A stretch of DNA of 64,000 nt from Acidovorax sp. YS12. GTDB lineage: Bacteria > Pseudomonadota > Gammaproteobacteria > Burkholderiales > Burkholderiaceae_C. Shown piece by piece: positions 33,355-43,156 of this stretch. The position numbers and the translations under genes are program-made. The stretch is from the NCBI GenBank assembly GCA_021496925.1, contig CP053915.1, forward strand, positions 1,054,001-1,118,000, in the 5' to 3' direction. The notes below the pieces were generated by a model that made no database searches, was not told where the DNA came from, and was given only the letters and a program-made list of their open reading frames with translations. Position 1 is the first letter of the stretch. Each line of letters starts with the position of its first letter.

Positions 33355-35522
33355 TGCTCAGCGAGAACGAGGTCACCCGTATTCTTCGTGCTGGCGAAGC
33401 GAAGCCAGACAACGCATTCGAGATCCTTCAGTCACTGTGCTGGCAGGCGAGCCGCGTCCAGGAATCTGCACAGCCGCACGTGCAGGAGCTTGTTCTCCGT
33501 GCGCTTGACCAGCGCGAAGCCTTTCGGAACTGCGGTGACATGCTCAATGGCCTGGTGCGGCACCTGGGTCTTTACCCGTACCTGGACGCCAAAGAGCTGG
33601 GGCTCAAGGACGCCATCGCGCGCGAGCTTCATCGACCCTCAGTCATGGCGGGCGAGCTCCAAGACGGGCAGGAAGAGAATCTGGAGAGCGAGAAGGGGTT
33701 GGTGTTCCACCGGGTTCAAGCGGAAGTGTTTCACCTGCTGCTGAACGGTGAGAGCGTCATCCTGAGCGCGCCCACCAGCTTCGGTAAGAGCTCCCTCATC
33801 GACGCGCTCATCGACACCGGCAAGTTCTCCAACATCGTCATCGTAGTGCCGACGATCGCTCTCATCGACGAGACACGCCGACGTTTGGTCGCATACAAGC
33901 AGACGCACAAAGTCATCACCCATGCAAGCCAAGCGCTAGCCCGGCAAAACGTCTTCGTGCTGACGCAGGAGCGGGCAGTCGACTTTCCCGACCTGCCGGA
34001 CATTGACCTATTCGTCCTGGATGAGTTTTACAAGCTGGACCCTCGAGGGGACGCGCAGCGGGCGATGACGCTCAACCACGCGTTTTACAAGCTGACTAAG
34101 AAGGCCAAGCAGTTCTACCTGCTCGGTCCGAACATCGACGGCCTGCCACCGGGTTTCCCCCAGCGCTTCCGAAGCCAATTCATCCGTACCGACTTCGCCA
34201 CCGTCGTGACAGAGCTGATCCCTGTCACCTCACAGCCTGGGCAGGAGATGGAGCGGCTGCTGTCGCTGTGTAGGGAGTTGAAGGGCCCCACGCTGGTCTA
34301 TTGCTCGTCACCGGGACGTGTGCGCAAGGTCACCGAGCTGCTGGCGAAAGAGCTCCCCAACCGGAAGATTGGGATGGCGGACGCAGCCAAGTGGACTGCT
34401 CAGCACTACCACCCTGACTGGACCCTCGTCAAAGGCTTCAAGAGCGGCGTCGGTATGCATCACGGGCGTATGCCGCGAGCGCTGGCACAGCTCAGCGTCA
34501 AAGGGTTCAACGAAGGCGAGCTGGACTTCCTTGTCTGCACCTCCACGCTGATCGAAGGCGTCAACACGAAGGCCAAGAACGTCGTCATCTTTGACCACAA
34601 GATTGGCGCCCCCGCCCGAACCCTGGACTACTTCACGTTCAACAACATCCGCGGCAGGTCGGGCCGGATGTTCAAGCACTTCATTGGCAAGGTTTTCGTC
34701 TTCGAAGACCCGCCGCAGCCCAACCTGCCTTTCGTCGAAATACCTGTCTTCTCTCAGGAGGAGAACCTGGCGACGGACGGCCTGTTGATCCAGATTGAAG
34801 AGCCGGACCTGGCAGAGGCTGCAAGCAAGCGCCTGGAGCCGCTGAGGCAGCAGCAGATTCTGAGCTGGGACGTTCTGCGTCAGAACTCGGGCATCGAGCC
34901 GGCGGATCAGCTCTCGCTCGCAAGGCACATCCTGGATACACCCCGGACGCTGAATGAGCTGGGATGGTCGGGGTTCCCGGACTGGGAGCAGCTGGTGCTG
35001 CTGTGCGAGGTCATCTGGAAGCATCTTGTCCACGAAAGCGGCCGCGTGAATGGCGTCAGCTCAGGACGGCAGCTGGCATTCCGGCTGTGGCAGCTCCGGA
35101 ACACCCCGTTGAAGGAGCTGATAGCCAATGAGATGAACGGCAAGGAGCAAAAGGAGCCCGACGACGCGGTCGAGGATGTGCTGGAGTTCATCCGTCAGTG
35201 GCCAACCTACCGCTTCCCCAAACTGGCCATGGCGGTCAGCCGGATTCACCACGAAGTAGCTCGGCGCAAGGGCCGGACCAAGCTCGCCAACTACGCAGCT
35301 TACGTCGGTCAGCTAGAGAGCCTGTTCTCAGACCCAGCCTTGAGCGCCCTTGATGAGTACGGCTTGCCCTTCCCGCTAGCGAAGAAGCTTGAGTCAAGGC
35401 TGGCGGCCGGTGGTTCCCTGGATGCATCACTGCGCAAGCTGGCTGCACTGCGCCTAGAAACCGTGCCCCAGCTGAGTCAATTCGAGCGGCAGCTCGTGGA
35501 AGACGTCAAGAAATCGATTTAG
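33351..35522 (+). CDS. hamB: HamB helicase subunit of a Hachiman defence system
   Basis: This 723-residue SF2 helicase has motif I SAPTSFGKSSLIDAL (K near 144), motif II VLDEFYKLD (near 222), a GMHHGRMPR block, motif V STLIEGVNTKAKNVVIFD and motif VI NIRGRSGRMFKH (near 433). A helical C-terminal half probably clamps HamA and DNA. It is coupled to hamA by a 4-base overlap. The next gene on the same strand starts 96 bases downstream with a strong ribosome binding site. Confidence 0.9.
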   Translation: MMLSENEVTRILRAGEAKPDNAFEILQSLCWQASRVQESAQPHVQELVLRALDQREAFRNCGDMLNGLVRHLGLYPYLDAKELGLKDAIARELHRPSVMAGELQDGQEENLESEKGLVFHRVQAEVFHLLLNGESVILSAPTSFGKSSLIDALIDTGKFSNIVIVVPTIALIDETRRRLVAYKQTHKVITHASQALARQNVFVLTQERAVDFPDLPDIDLFVLDEFYKLDPRGDAQRAMTLNHAFYKLTKKAKQFYLLGPNIDGLPPGFPQRFRSQFIRTDFATVVTELIPVTSQPGQEMERLLSLCRELKGPTLVYCSSPGRVRKVTELLAKELPNRKIGMADAAKWTAQHYHPDWTLVKGFKSGVGMHHGRMPRALAQLSVKGFNEGELDFLVCTSTLIEGVNTKAKNVVIFDHKIGAPARTLDYFTFNNIRGRSGRMFKHFIGKVFVFEDPPQPNLPFVEIPVFSQEENLATDGLLIQIEEPDLAEAASKRLEPLRQQQILSWDVLRQNSGIEPADQLSLARHILDTPRTLNELGWSGFPDWEQLVLLCEVIWKHLVHESGRVNGVSSGRQLAFRLWQLRNTPLKELIANEMNGKEQKEPDDAVEDVLEFIRQWPTYRFPKLAMAVSRIHHEVARRKGRTKLANYAAYVGQLESLFSDPALSALDEYGLPFPLAKKLESRLAAGGSLDASLRKLAALRLETVPQLSQFERQLVEDVKKSI

Positions 35523-35618
35523 AGCGAAGGTCGCGCCCGGCAGCCAGGCTGCATCAGCGCGGCATATCGCAAGGACAAAGAGCTGCTCGCAGGTCAGCGA
35601 TACGAGGAGGTATCACCC

Positions 35619-38600
35619 ATGTCAACTACGTTCGGGTTGCCCAAGCGGATAACCAAGACCACCCTGTCGCAGTACCTGCGCACCAAGTGCGACAGGCAGC
35701 TCTTCCTGTCCCTGCACATTCCCAAGGTGCTCGAGGATGCGGGGCTTCCCGAGCCGATGCCAGCTCGTCCAAGCGTGGGCGTGCTGCAGACCGAGGGTCG
35801 GAACTTCGAGGAGCTGCGAAACGACAAGCTGATCGCAGCTTTCGGCTCCGCCGTATTGTTCTCGAAGGGCAAGAACGGCCAACCGAAACAGGAGCCTTTG
35901 GGCGACCTGCTTTCCTCGGCGTCCGCCAATCCGACTTTCCTGCTGCAGGGGAAGATTGAGCCCAAGCACTTCCAGACAAGAGTACTCACGAACCTAGGAG
36001 TTCCTGCGCATCAGCAGGGCTTGATTCCGCCGATGGACGGCCTGATTCCGGACATCGTCATCGTTCGGCAGCCCCGGCCTGGAGAAGAGGCAGTCACGCC
36101 CAAAGGTGGGCGCCGCCCCCTTGGTGCTGACGACAACAACCGCCGAGCGCTCGTCGTCATCGACGTCAAGCACACCTCTGAGGCGAACCCCAGCTACTCG
36201 GCGGAGGTCGCGCTTTACGCCGTGATGATCGCGAACTGGCTGGAGGAGACGGGCAACGACAAGCACTTCTTCGTCGCAACCGGGTGCGCGCTTTGGACAC
36301 GGTTCAAAGAAGGCGAGTCAGTCTTCGACGTGGAGTGTTCCAAGACTCCTGTCCCGCCGGCGGCCAAGCTTCTTGAGGCGCTGATGGCCGACTGCGAAGA
36401 CGCGAACTTGAGGTTCTACCTCCCCACGGTCTTGCGCTTCTTCCGCGAAGATCTGCCGCGGGTCGTGTCCACCGGTGACGCCAAGGCAGATGGCTGGAGG
36501 AACCTGGAGTGGCATGTCGACTCCCGCTGTTCATCGTGCGACTTCCTTGGGTATGCCCGCTGGGTGCCATCCGACTTCAAGCTCAAGCTCGCAGCGAAGC
36601 CAGACCACTACTGCCATCCGGGCGCTGAGCTCACGCAGCACTTGAGTCGCATTGCAGGCATGACCCGCGGTGGCCGCAAGATGCTCTACACCGCGTCCAT
36701 CAGTACGACACAGGCGATTGCGGCGACCACTGGTCTGGAGCCCGTGTACGCCATGCACACGTTCTTGAAGCGGGAGGGCGCGAAGCTTCCCGCCCGAGCG
36801 AACGCGCTGGCAAACAACACCCTAGATGTCGATACTGCCGCGCTGCTCGCGACGCTAGCGCCCTTCCCGAACCTGACGCTCTCGGTGGCGGTCAACTTCG
36901 ACCCAAGCTCCGGCCTGCTGACGGGGCTCGCCCTTGGTGGCGGAGCGACAGCATACGTTACAGGCCAGTCACCGCTGTTCTGGAAGCACCAGGGCTTCGC
37001 GGTCGACCAGAAGTCTCTTGCTGCCGAATGGACGGAGCTGAAGTCCTTCCTATCGACCCTGTCCGACTACATCGAACAGGCCGACAACTACGTCACTTCT
37101 CTCGGCAAGTCTCCACTCAAGGGGCAGATCGCATTCTGGGAAGCGCGACAGTACAAGGAGCTCTGCAACGCGGTGGGGCGGCATCTACCAAAAGTTCTTG
37201 CACTGGCGGACCAGAAGCAGCGCGCGCTGGCATGGATGTTCCCTCCGGACGAGCTGATGGAGAAAGAGGCCGGAGCTTTGCCGCCGTGCATCGTCTTTAT
37301 CGACGAGATCGTGCGCCGTGTCATCTTTGCACCCGTGCCCCACGTCATCACCCTCTTTGACACTGCAGAGCACTACCGCGCGTCGACATTCAATCCTGTC
37401 GAGAAGGACGCGTTCTACCGGGAGTTCCTGACCAACGGCATTCCCAGGGAGCGCATCTACGAGATCTGGAGCAACGAGCCGGAGATTCATCGCGGTAAGC
37501 AGATGAAGACGCGCAACACGATCATTGCCGAGTACGTGGGCGCACTTGCTAGGCAGTCCGCATCTATCGCGACCATTACCGACAAGCTGCGCGCCGACTT
37601 CAAAGGAAGCATCAAGGCCGGCAACCCGAAGATTGACCTGTCCAATCCGAGGGGCGCCGTGGGCGTCGCCTTCGACGCAAAGATGTGGATTTGGTGGGAC
37701 AAGCTCAGTCTGGCGACAGAGCGTGCAGAGGCGCACCAGCGGCTCGCGCTCGACGCTCAAGCCCTTGAGGCCAACTACGAAGCCCTGCGTCTTCGCAACG
37801 GGGTTCGCGTCCCCAACACCGACATATGGGATTTTGACGTCCGCCCGACCTCCACGGAGTCGAAGTTTGAGGATGGGAAGGGCTATCTCGCGATCGGCTT
37901 GGAGTCTGCGCCTGGCTTCCCACTGAGCGCTGCGAAGGATTTCCTTCCGACTCCGCTCCCCTACTACAAAGGTGATATAGCAGACCTTTCGTTCCCGCTA
38001 TACAGCAAGTTGGAGGCAAAGCTCATCTCGCTGGACCGGGTTAACAAGCGCGCGAAGGTTCTGGTTGAGGCGCCCAAGGCAGAGCACCTTCTCGATTACC
38101 TTAACAAGCACAAGGTTCTCGACCTTTCCGGCGACATCTTTCTAACGGACAGCAAGTCGAGCTTCGATTGGTCCAAGTACAGCTCGAAGATCTTCAGGGA
38201 GGTGGGAAAGCCTGCGATTGCGAAGCCCGATCCAAGCGGCATTCAAGCGCTGGGTGCAACCTCAACCGGTGCAGCTGGGAAGGACGTCGTAACGCCACTT
38301 GCCCGAGTGCTTTGGGACGCACCAGGGCTACAAGCAGAAGTGCTGATGCAACCGGCTCAGGCGGCTGCACTGGCGCAATCTGCGGCAAGTACGCACAAGC
38401 TCAATCCGAGCCAGGAAGCTGCGGTTGCTCACGCTTTGGAACGTGCGCTGACCGTCGTGTGGGGCCCGCCCGGAACCGGCAAGACCAAAACCTTGGCTGC
38501 CTACGTTCACACGCTTGCGAGCCATGCCGCGATGTCAGGCAAGAGCATCAACATCCTGCTGAGCGCTTTTACCTACAAGGCGGTTGAGGAGCTCGTCGGT

Positions 38601-39884
38601 CGAGTCATTAAGCTTCTCAACACCGACACCTCTTTTAAGAGCTCGGTCTTTATGTGCTACGGAAAGGGGCGCCAGCATATGGCTCTCGATCCAACTGGCG
38701 CACATCTTCGGACCAGAACGCTTGAACTCAGGTCAGAAGACCATGTCTATCAGGACAAATGCTTGCCGAGTCTGAACTTTCCAGGCGCAATCACCATCGT
38801 CGCCACAAGCGCAATGCAAGCCTTCAAGTTCGGCAAAGAAATGCAAGGAAGGATGGTCGCCCCGGTGTTTGACGTGGTCATCATCGACGAGAGCTCGCAA
38901 GTGGAGGTCACCCGCGCGATATCACCCTTGGCAGCTCTTAAGTGGGGCGGGCGTGCTGTCATTGCAGGCGACCATCTACAGATGCCGCCGATCGCATCGC
39001 TGGAGCCGCCTGTTGGCGCTGAGTATCTGGTTGGAAGCATTCAGGCCTACTTGCGCGGCCGCGACTTCGGTACTCCGGTGATCACCTGTGACCTCACCGA
39101 GAACTACCGCTCTCACGAGGATATCGTCGCGTACGCACGCGGCATCGGCTATCCCACACAGTTGTCGGCACACTTCAAGCAGACCGCAGTCCATCCCCTT
39201 TCAGTGGTCCCGGGTCCATCGGTCGGTTTCCCGGCGATGCTGCCTTACTGGCCAGAACTGCAGAAGATGGTGGGCACAGAGCCGGCGGTGATGACCCTGC
39301 TCCACGACGACGACCTTTCTTCGCAAGGCAACGAGGTTGAAGCATTGCTTGTCGCATCTCTGGTCTGGAGCCTTCGTGAGACTCTCAGCGCTGAGCTGGA
39401 CGGACAGAAGCCGAGCGTCACGCACGAACCACCGACGGCTAAACAGTTCTGGAACAACTCAGTCGGCATCGTCACGCCGCACCGCGCGCAGCGCGCCTTG
39501 GTCGTCAGGGAGTTGACGAAGCTGTGGCCTGGCGAGGCGGCCCTGATTGACGAGGCCGTCGACACTGTCGAGAAGTTCCAGGGCGGTGAGCGCCACGTCA
39601 TCGTCGTGTCATTCGGGGTTGCTGACGCCGACGTCATTGCAGGCGAAGAAGCATTCCTGATGCAGCTGCAACGAACGAACGTCGCGATCTCCCGAGCGAT
39701 GGCCAAGTGCATCGTCATCATGCCGACCACCCTGGCTGGCCACGTGCCGCAGGACAAGAAGGCGCTTCTGACTGCACACGCCATCAAGGACTACGTGGAC
39801 GACTTCTGCAACCAGGAGCAGCTCATCAACATCCAGCTGCCGAACGGCACTATGCGCGGGGGGAAGCTGCGCTTTAAAGCTTGA
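35619..39884 (+). CDS. RecB-type nuclease fused to a superfamily 1 helicase
   Basis: This is a 1421-residue fusion. The N-terminal part (about 1-330) is a Cas4/RecB-like PD-(D/E)XK domain: TKCDRQLFL near 23-31, PDIVIV near 143, IDVKHT (D-x-K) near 180, and a cysteine pair in DSRCSSCDFLGYARW near 304. The C-terminal part (about 930-1400) is an SF1 helicase with GPPGTGKTKT (near 949), IIDESSQVEV (1089), AGDHLQMPP, TVEKFQGGERHVI (1318) and NVAISRAMAKC (1357). The middle region has no recognised domain. AGGAGG precedes ATG 35619. It lies downstream of hamB and ends overlapping or touching the HNH gene, so it is probably coexpressed with both. Confidence 0.85.
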   Translation: MSTTFGLPKRITKTTLSQYLRTKCDRQLFLSLHIPKVLEDAGLPEPMPARPSVGVLQTEGRNFEELRNDKLIAAFGSAVLFSKGKNGQPKQEPLGDLLSSASANPTFLLQGKIEPKHFQTRVLTNLGVPAHQQGLIPPMDGLIPDIVIVRQPRPGEEAVTPKGGRRPLGADDNNRRALVVIDVKHTSEANPSYSAEVALYAVMIANWLEETGNDKHFFVATGCALWTRFKEGESVFDVECSKTPVPPAAKLLEALMADCEDANLRFYLPTVLRFFREDLPRVVSTGDAKADGWRNLEWHVDSRCSSCDFLGYARWVPSDFKLKLAAKPDHYCHPGAELTQHLSRIAGMTRGGRKMLYTASISTTQAIAATTGLEPVYAMHTFLKREGAKLPARANALANNTLDVDTAALLATLAPFPNLTLSVAVNFDPSSGLLTGLALGGGATAYVTGQSPLFWKHQGFAVDQKSLAAEWTELKSFLSTLSDYIEQADNYVTSLGKSPLKGQIAFWEARQYKELCNAVGRHLPKVLALADQKQRALAWMFPPDELMEKEAGALPPCIVFIDEIVRRVIFAPVPHVITLFDTAEHYRASTFNPVEKDAFYREFLTNGIPRERIYEIWSNEPEIHRGKQMKTRNTIIAEYVGALARQSASIATITDKLRADFKGSIKAGNPKIDLSNPRGAVGVAFDAKMWIWWDKLSLATERAEAHQRLALDAQALEANYEALRLRNGVRVPNTDIWDFDVRPTSTESKFEDGKGYLAIGLESAPGFPLSAAKDFLPTPLPYYKGDIADLSFPLYSKLEAKLISLDRVNKRAKVLVEAPKAEHLLDYLNKHKVLDLSGDIFLTDSKSSFDWSKYSSKIFREVGKPAIAKPDPSGIQALGATSTGAAGKDVVTPLARVLWDAPGLQAEVLMQPAQAAALAQSAASTHKLNPSQEAAVAHALERALTVVWGPPGTGKTKTLAAYVHTLASHAAMSGKSINILLSAFTYKAVEELVGRVIKLLNTDTSFKSSVFMCYGKGRQHMALDPTGAHLRTRTLELRSEDHVYQDKCLPSLNFPGAITIVATSAMQAFKFGKEMQGRMVAPVFDVVIIDESSQVEVTRAISPLAALKWGGRAVIAGDHLQMPPIASLEPPVGAEYLVGSIQAYLRGRDFGTPVITCDLTENYRSHEDIVAYARGIGYPTQLSAHFKQTAVHPLSVVPGPSVGFPAMLPYWPELQKMVGTEPAVMTLLHDDDLSSQGNEVEALLVASLVWSLRETLSAELDGQKPSVTHEPPTAKQFWNNSVGIVTPHRAQRALVVRELTKLWPGEAALIDEAVDTVEKFQGGERHVIVVSFGVADADVIAGEEAFLMQLQRTNVAISRAMAKCIVIMPTTLAGHVPQDKKALLTAHAIKDYVDDFCNQEQLINIQLPNGTMRGGKLRFKA

Positions 39885-39898
39885 GCGCAAGCCCGACC

Positions 39899-41068
39899 AT
39901 GAACGATGTCACCGAAACAAGCACAAGCCAACTCGTTAGGACGCTGAACACCATCAGCAGCCGATACATTGCCGACACAAGACAGCTCGACAAGACGGGT
40001 CTTCGTGAACAGAGATGGCGCCGCCGAGGCGAGGTTCCCCCCTCCAGCGTCCTAGCCTTAGAAAGCACCTTCCAAGATTGGTTGCGCGGTTCTATTTCTT
40101 CGCGAGCCGCTGCTTACGTGGTCAAGTCCTCCGCTGGGCAGCTAGGCCGACGCTATACGCTGATCCCGTATGCAATGCTCTTGCGCCAGGACGCTACGTC
40201 GTCACCGACACATGGTATCTACATCGCACTGTTGTTCGACGAGCACTGTCGACGCCTGTGGGTCACGTTGAACCAGGGCGTTTCTCAGTTTCGGGACCGT
40301 TTCGGGCCAAGCCGGTCGCTCGAAGCGCTGCGCCAGGGATCCGCCCTGCTTGCGGAACTTATGTCGGCGCCCGACGGCTTTGCTCAAGGCCCAATAGACC
40401 TTGCTGCCAGGTACCCCTATGGCCAGGCCTATGAGGTGGGCGCAATCTATGGCCGTTGCTTCGAGCTCGAGCGATTCGATGAATCGCAGGCCAGGACTTT
40501 TGCAGAAGCGTTGGACAACCTGCTGGCTCTTTACGAGACCATGCCCTTAGAGCTTGCACGAGATCCGTCGTTTGCCGGCGCCGTGGGCGCTGCCGCCGAC
40601 GAAGAGCGCATCTTTCAGGAGACGGCAAATCGGAAGTCGTCGACAGTACCGTCCGTCGAAGTACAAGATGTGATCAAGCTACCACCAAAGCGCTCGATGC
40701 TAGGCACTCGCGTTGTGTATCAGCGCGATCCGGCAGTCGCCGCGACCGCGTTGCACTTTGCTGGACATTGCTGCGAGGCCGGCTGCGGGACCAGCCCGTT
40801 TATCGCCAGCGCTACAGGTCTTCCGTATGTAGAAGCGCATCACCTCATTCCGTTGAGCCAGCAAGGAAGCTTTCCGAATGCCAGCCTCGATGTGCCCGCA
40901 AACGTTGTAGCGCTCTGCGCTGGCTGTCACGCAAAAATCCATCTTGCAGTCAAAACCGCCAGAGAACCGTTGTTAGACGCCTTGCACGCCAAACGCTCAG
41001 AACGTCTGCGACGCAGCGGGATTGAGTGCAGCCTTCCCCTGCTCAAACGGATGTACCGACGGCATTGA
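39899..41068 (+). CDS. HNH endonuclease with McrB-like N-terminal domain
   Basis: This protein has about 389 residues. The N-terminal half (about 10-200) resembles the MrcB/DUF3578 recognition domain (WLRGSISSRAAAYVVKSSAG, then YIALLFDEHCRRLWVTLNQGV). The C-terminus is an HNH domain with paired cysteines (CCEAGCG, CAGCH) and VEAHHLIPLSQQG near residue 313, followed by NVVALCAGCHAKIHL. It could cut DNA according to modification or sequence. ATG 39899 is used here; a TTG at 39881 would overlap the stop of the preceding gene. Immediate spacing to the nuclease-helicase gene suggests one operon. Confidence 0.85.
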   Translation: MNDVTETSTSQLVRTLNTISSRYIADTRQLDKTGLREQRWRRRGEVPPSSVLALESTFQDWLRGSISSRAAAYVVKSSAGQLGRRYTLIPYAMLLRQDATSSPTHGIYIALLFDEHCRRLWVTLNQGVSQFRDRFGPSRSLEALRQGSALLAELMSAPDGFAQGPIDLAARYPYGQAYEVGAIYGRCFELERFDESQARTFAEALDNLLALYETMPLELARDPSFAGAVGAAADEERIFQETANRKSSTVPSVEVQDVIKLPPKRSMLGTRVVYQRDPAVAATALHFAGHCCEAGCGTSPFIASATGLPYVEAHHLIPLSQQGSFPNASLDVPANVVALCAGCHAKIHLAVKTAREPLLDALHAKRSERLRRSGIECSLPLLKRMYRRH

Positions 41069-41333
41069 CGTCCTCGCGCGCAGAGAGTGCCGCCTAGCGA
41101 CTACGCATCGCGGCCCCCGACAACTACTAGAAGGTCTCGACGCCGCTGCCGTAAGCCTGCCCAGTCCACCTCGCCTACTTCGGCGCCCATATCAAGTCGT
41201 CTTCACAGACTGTCGGTTGCCGCTCCATCTACCACGATGGCCAAAGCCTTTTTCTCCGCAACCATCACTTCCGAAGCTCCTTGATGAATAGGAGCAATGA
41301 TGCCGTTGGATTGCACATCTCCGTGCGGCTCAA

Positions 41334-42470
41334 TCAATGTCTGACAACGTGGAAATCGTACTCGTCGCAGGCACCCGAGCCCGCACGCATCTGCTGAGCT
41401 TGTCGCTTGCCGGAGTGCGCAGAGGATGCGTTGCGGGCTGACTTGACCTTGAAGGCAACGCCTGATGCCTCAAGCGACTTGTACATCAGCACTTTCGCAT
41501 CGACCTTCGCCGAAGGAATCACACCAAAGCGGATGTACATATGCAGCTCATCAGCGTCCGTATCGGCCATGTTGGCCCACACCTTGCCCAAGGAGCTGGC
41601 AAAAACGTCCTGGCCTGTGTGTTCCAGCTGCACGCCAGCGCTGTAGTCCACGGTCGCAGGTCCACCCAAGAACCAATTACGCAACCACTGGTCTTGCACG
41701 TAAGTGCGCATTCCATAGTAGGGGGGAGATGTCACCACCACCGAATGGTTTCGACCCGATGGAAGGCTCGCTGCAACCGTCGAGTCGCCGCGCACGACAT
41801 TAGTGTGTGCGGCCTTGGGCAACGCTTTGGATGCGGCGATGAGCTTTAGCTTGCGCTCAAGGACGCCGACAACGTCAACCTCAGGGGCGACCATATTCCG
41901 TTTGGCCCAGAAGTCCACCGCATAGTCGGGCTTGGGCGCAAAGGTGCGCGGCATCTGATTCGAGAAATACGAGGATGCGCCGCTAACCAATAGCGGACCG
42001 TGCAGGCACCCCAAGACGGCGGCCTTCAGCATTACCGTCTCATCGGTGTCCTCGATCTCGAGAAGCCCCTCTCGTAACGCGCAGATTTGCTGCAGCGTCT
42101 TGCGGTGATACGCCGCCTTGAAGAACTTGCTTTGCGGAACATGCTCGGGCTTGATCGCAAGAATCAGTAACTGGGCCAGACACAGCGCGTCCTCGGCCGT
42201 GGAGTTGGAAAGCTTTGCCTTCGCGATTGCCACAGCGACCGGCGACGTGTCGATGCCCCAGCTTTCAAGTCCAAGAGTGCGTGCGGCGAACAGCGTCGTA
42301 CCCCGACCACAAAATGGATCCACAACTACCGGCTTTGCCGCCCGATGCTTCCGAAGAACCTTCAGCGGGTATTCCAAAGGGAACATCGTGAAGTACGGGC
42401 AGATGGCGTTTAGCGCAAAGGAGGGGTTGTAGGCAAGAGGGCGCATTGGGGAAAATTCGCAGTGCTCCAA
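41334..42470 (-). CDS. DNA methyltransferase (N6-adenine or N4-cytosine type)
   Basis: This 378-residue methyltransferase has the AdoMet-binding motif VVDPFCGRGTTLFAA near residues 49-63 and the catalytic motif VVTSPPYYGMRTY near 245, an SPPY form. Motif I comes before motif IV. The region between them (about 90-240) would recognise the target. It converges on the HNH gene, leaving 265 bases between. It may protect host DNA from one of the neighbouring nucleases. No cognate type II endonuclease is evident other than the HNH protein. Confidence 0.88.
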   Translation of the reverse strand: MEHCEFSPMRPLAYNPSFALNAICPYFTMFPLEYPLKVLRKHRAAKPVVVDPFCGRGTTLFAARTLGLESWGIDTSPVAVAIAKAKLSNSTAEDALCLAQLLILAIKPEHVPQSKFFKAAYHRKTLQQICALREGLLEIEDTDETVMLKAAVLGCLHGPLLVSGASSYFSNQMPRTFAPKPDYAVDFWAKRNMVAPEVDVVGVLERKLKLIAASKALPKAAHTNVVRGDSTVAASLPSGRNHSVVVTSPPYYGMRTYVQDQWLRNWFLGGPATVDYSAGVQLEHTGQDVFASSLGKVWANMADTDADELHMYIRFGVIPSAKVDAKVLMYKSLEASGVAFKVKSARNASSAHSGKRQAQQMRAGSGACDEYDFHVVRH

Positions 42471-42889
42471 GTGTAGTCGCCGATGGCTATCTGCGACAGG
42501 AGATCCCCTTGCCGCTCATTTAACCGTCACAGTCCCTTGGATTCGCAGGCCAGTACCGTGTAGCCGAAAAGCGGATGCTGGTGAATTCCGCTCTCAGCCT
42601 TGAGCTAGCACCCGGAAACCTCAAAAGCGAGAACCCCGCGCCCAAGTCGAAGCGCACACCTTGGCGGCCATGCGGCAAGGGCGCCTCTCAAACGGCCAAG
42701 GCAATTCCTCGGCGCCCAATACAGCTCCAGGCAAAACTCGACATAAGTACTGATAGGTTGCGGAGCGATTCACTCGCTGAGCGGGCCGCACGCCCACGCC
42801 TCCACAGCGAAAGGCTGGAGTTAATAGTCAATCTCAAGGGGTACAGAACGCACGCATGGAACATTGCTCTACACATCCAGTTCGCGCCG
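42471..42889. other. gap between defence island and conjugation genes
   Basis: About 420 bases with no supported gene on either strand. No clear repeat, terminator or att site was found. It marks the change from the defence genes to the trb operon. Confidence 0.4.
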
Positions 42890-43156
42890 CTACGGCCCCT
42901 GTCCACCGGGCTGCTGCTTCGCGGAAGTCACCCCGCTGGACGGACCCACTCTGCGAAACCCCCGGTCCCGCGCCATGAACGCCTCCAGCATGTGCGGAAC
43001 CAGTGCCATGGCATCCACAGCCTCCCCATAGGTCTGCGCATGCAGCGCTGCATACCGGTCCAGCTCAGCCTTGAGACTTGCTGTGCATGTGAAGGTCAGC
43101 TTGACGCTCTCCGTCCTGGGCAGCGGCCCCAGCCGCAATTTCCTCGGCGTGCTCAT
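42890..43156 (-). CDS. DUF2274 protein downstream of trbI
   Basis: This 88-residue protein reads LPRTESVKLTFTCTASLKAELDRYAALHAQTYGEAVDAMALVPHMLEAFMARDRGF, the DUF2274 pattern. It may be a ribbon-helix-helix-like regulator. It overlaps the trbI stop (ATGA) and closes the transfer operon, a position typical of Tn4371-like elements. Confidence 0.85.
   Translation of the reverse strand: MSTPRKLRLGPLPRTESVKLTFTCTASLKAELDRYAALHAQTYGEAVDAMALVPHMLEAFMARDRGFRRVGPSSGVTSAKQQPGGQGP

Noticed and set aside
32500..42470. Possible DISARM system
   Set aside because: Helicase and methyltransferase are present, but no DUF1998 (drmB) or phospholipase-D (drmC) gene, and the first gene is clearly DUF1837.
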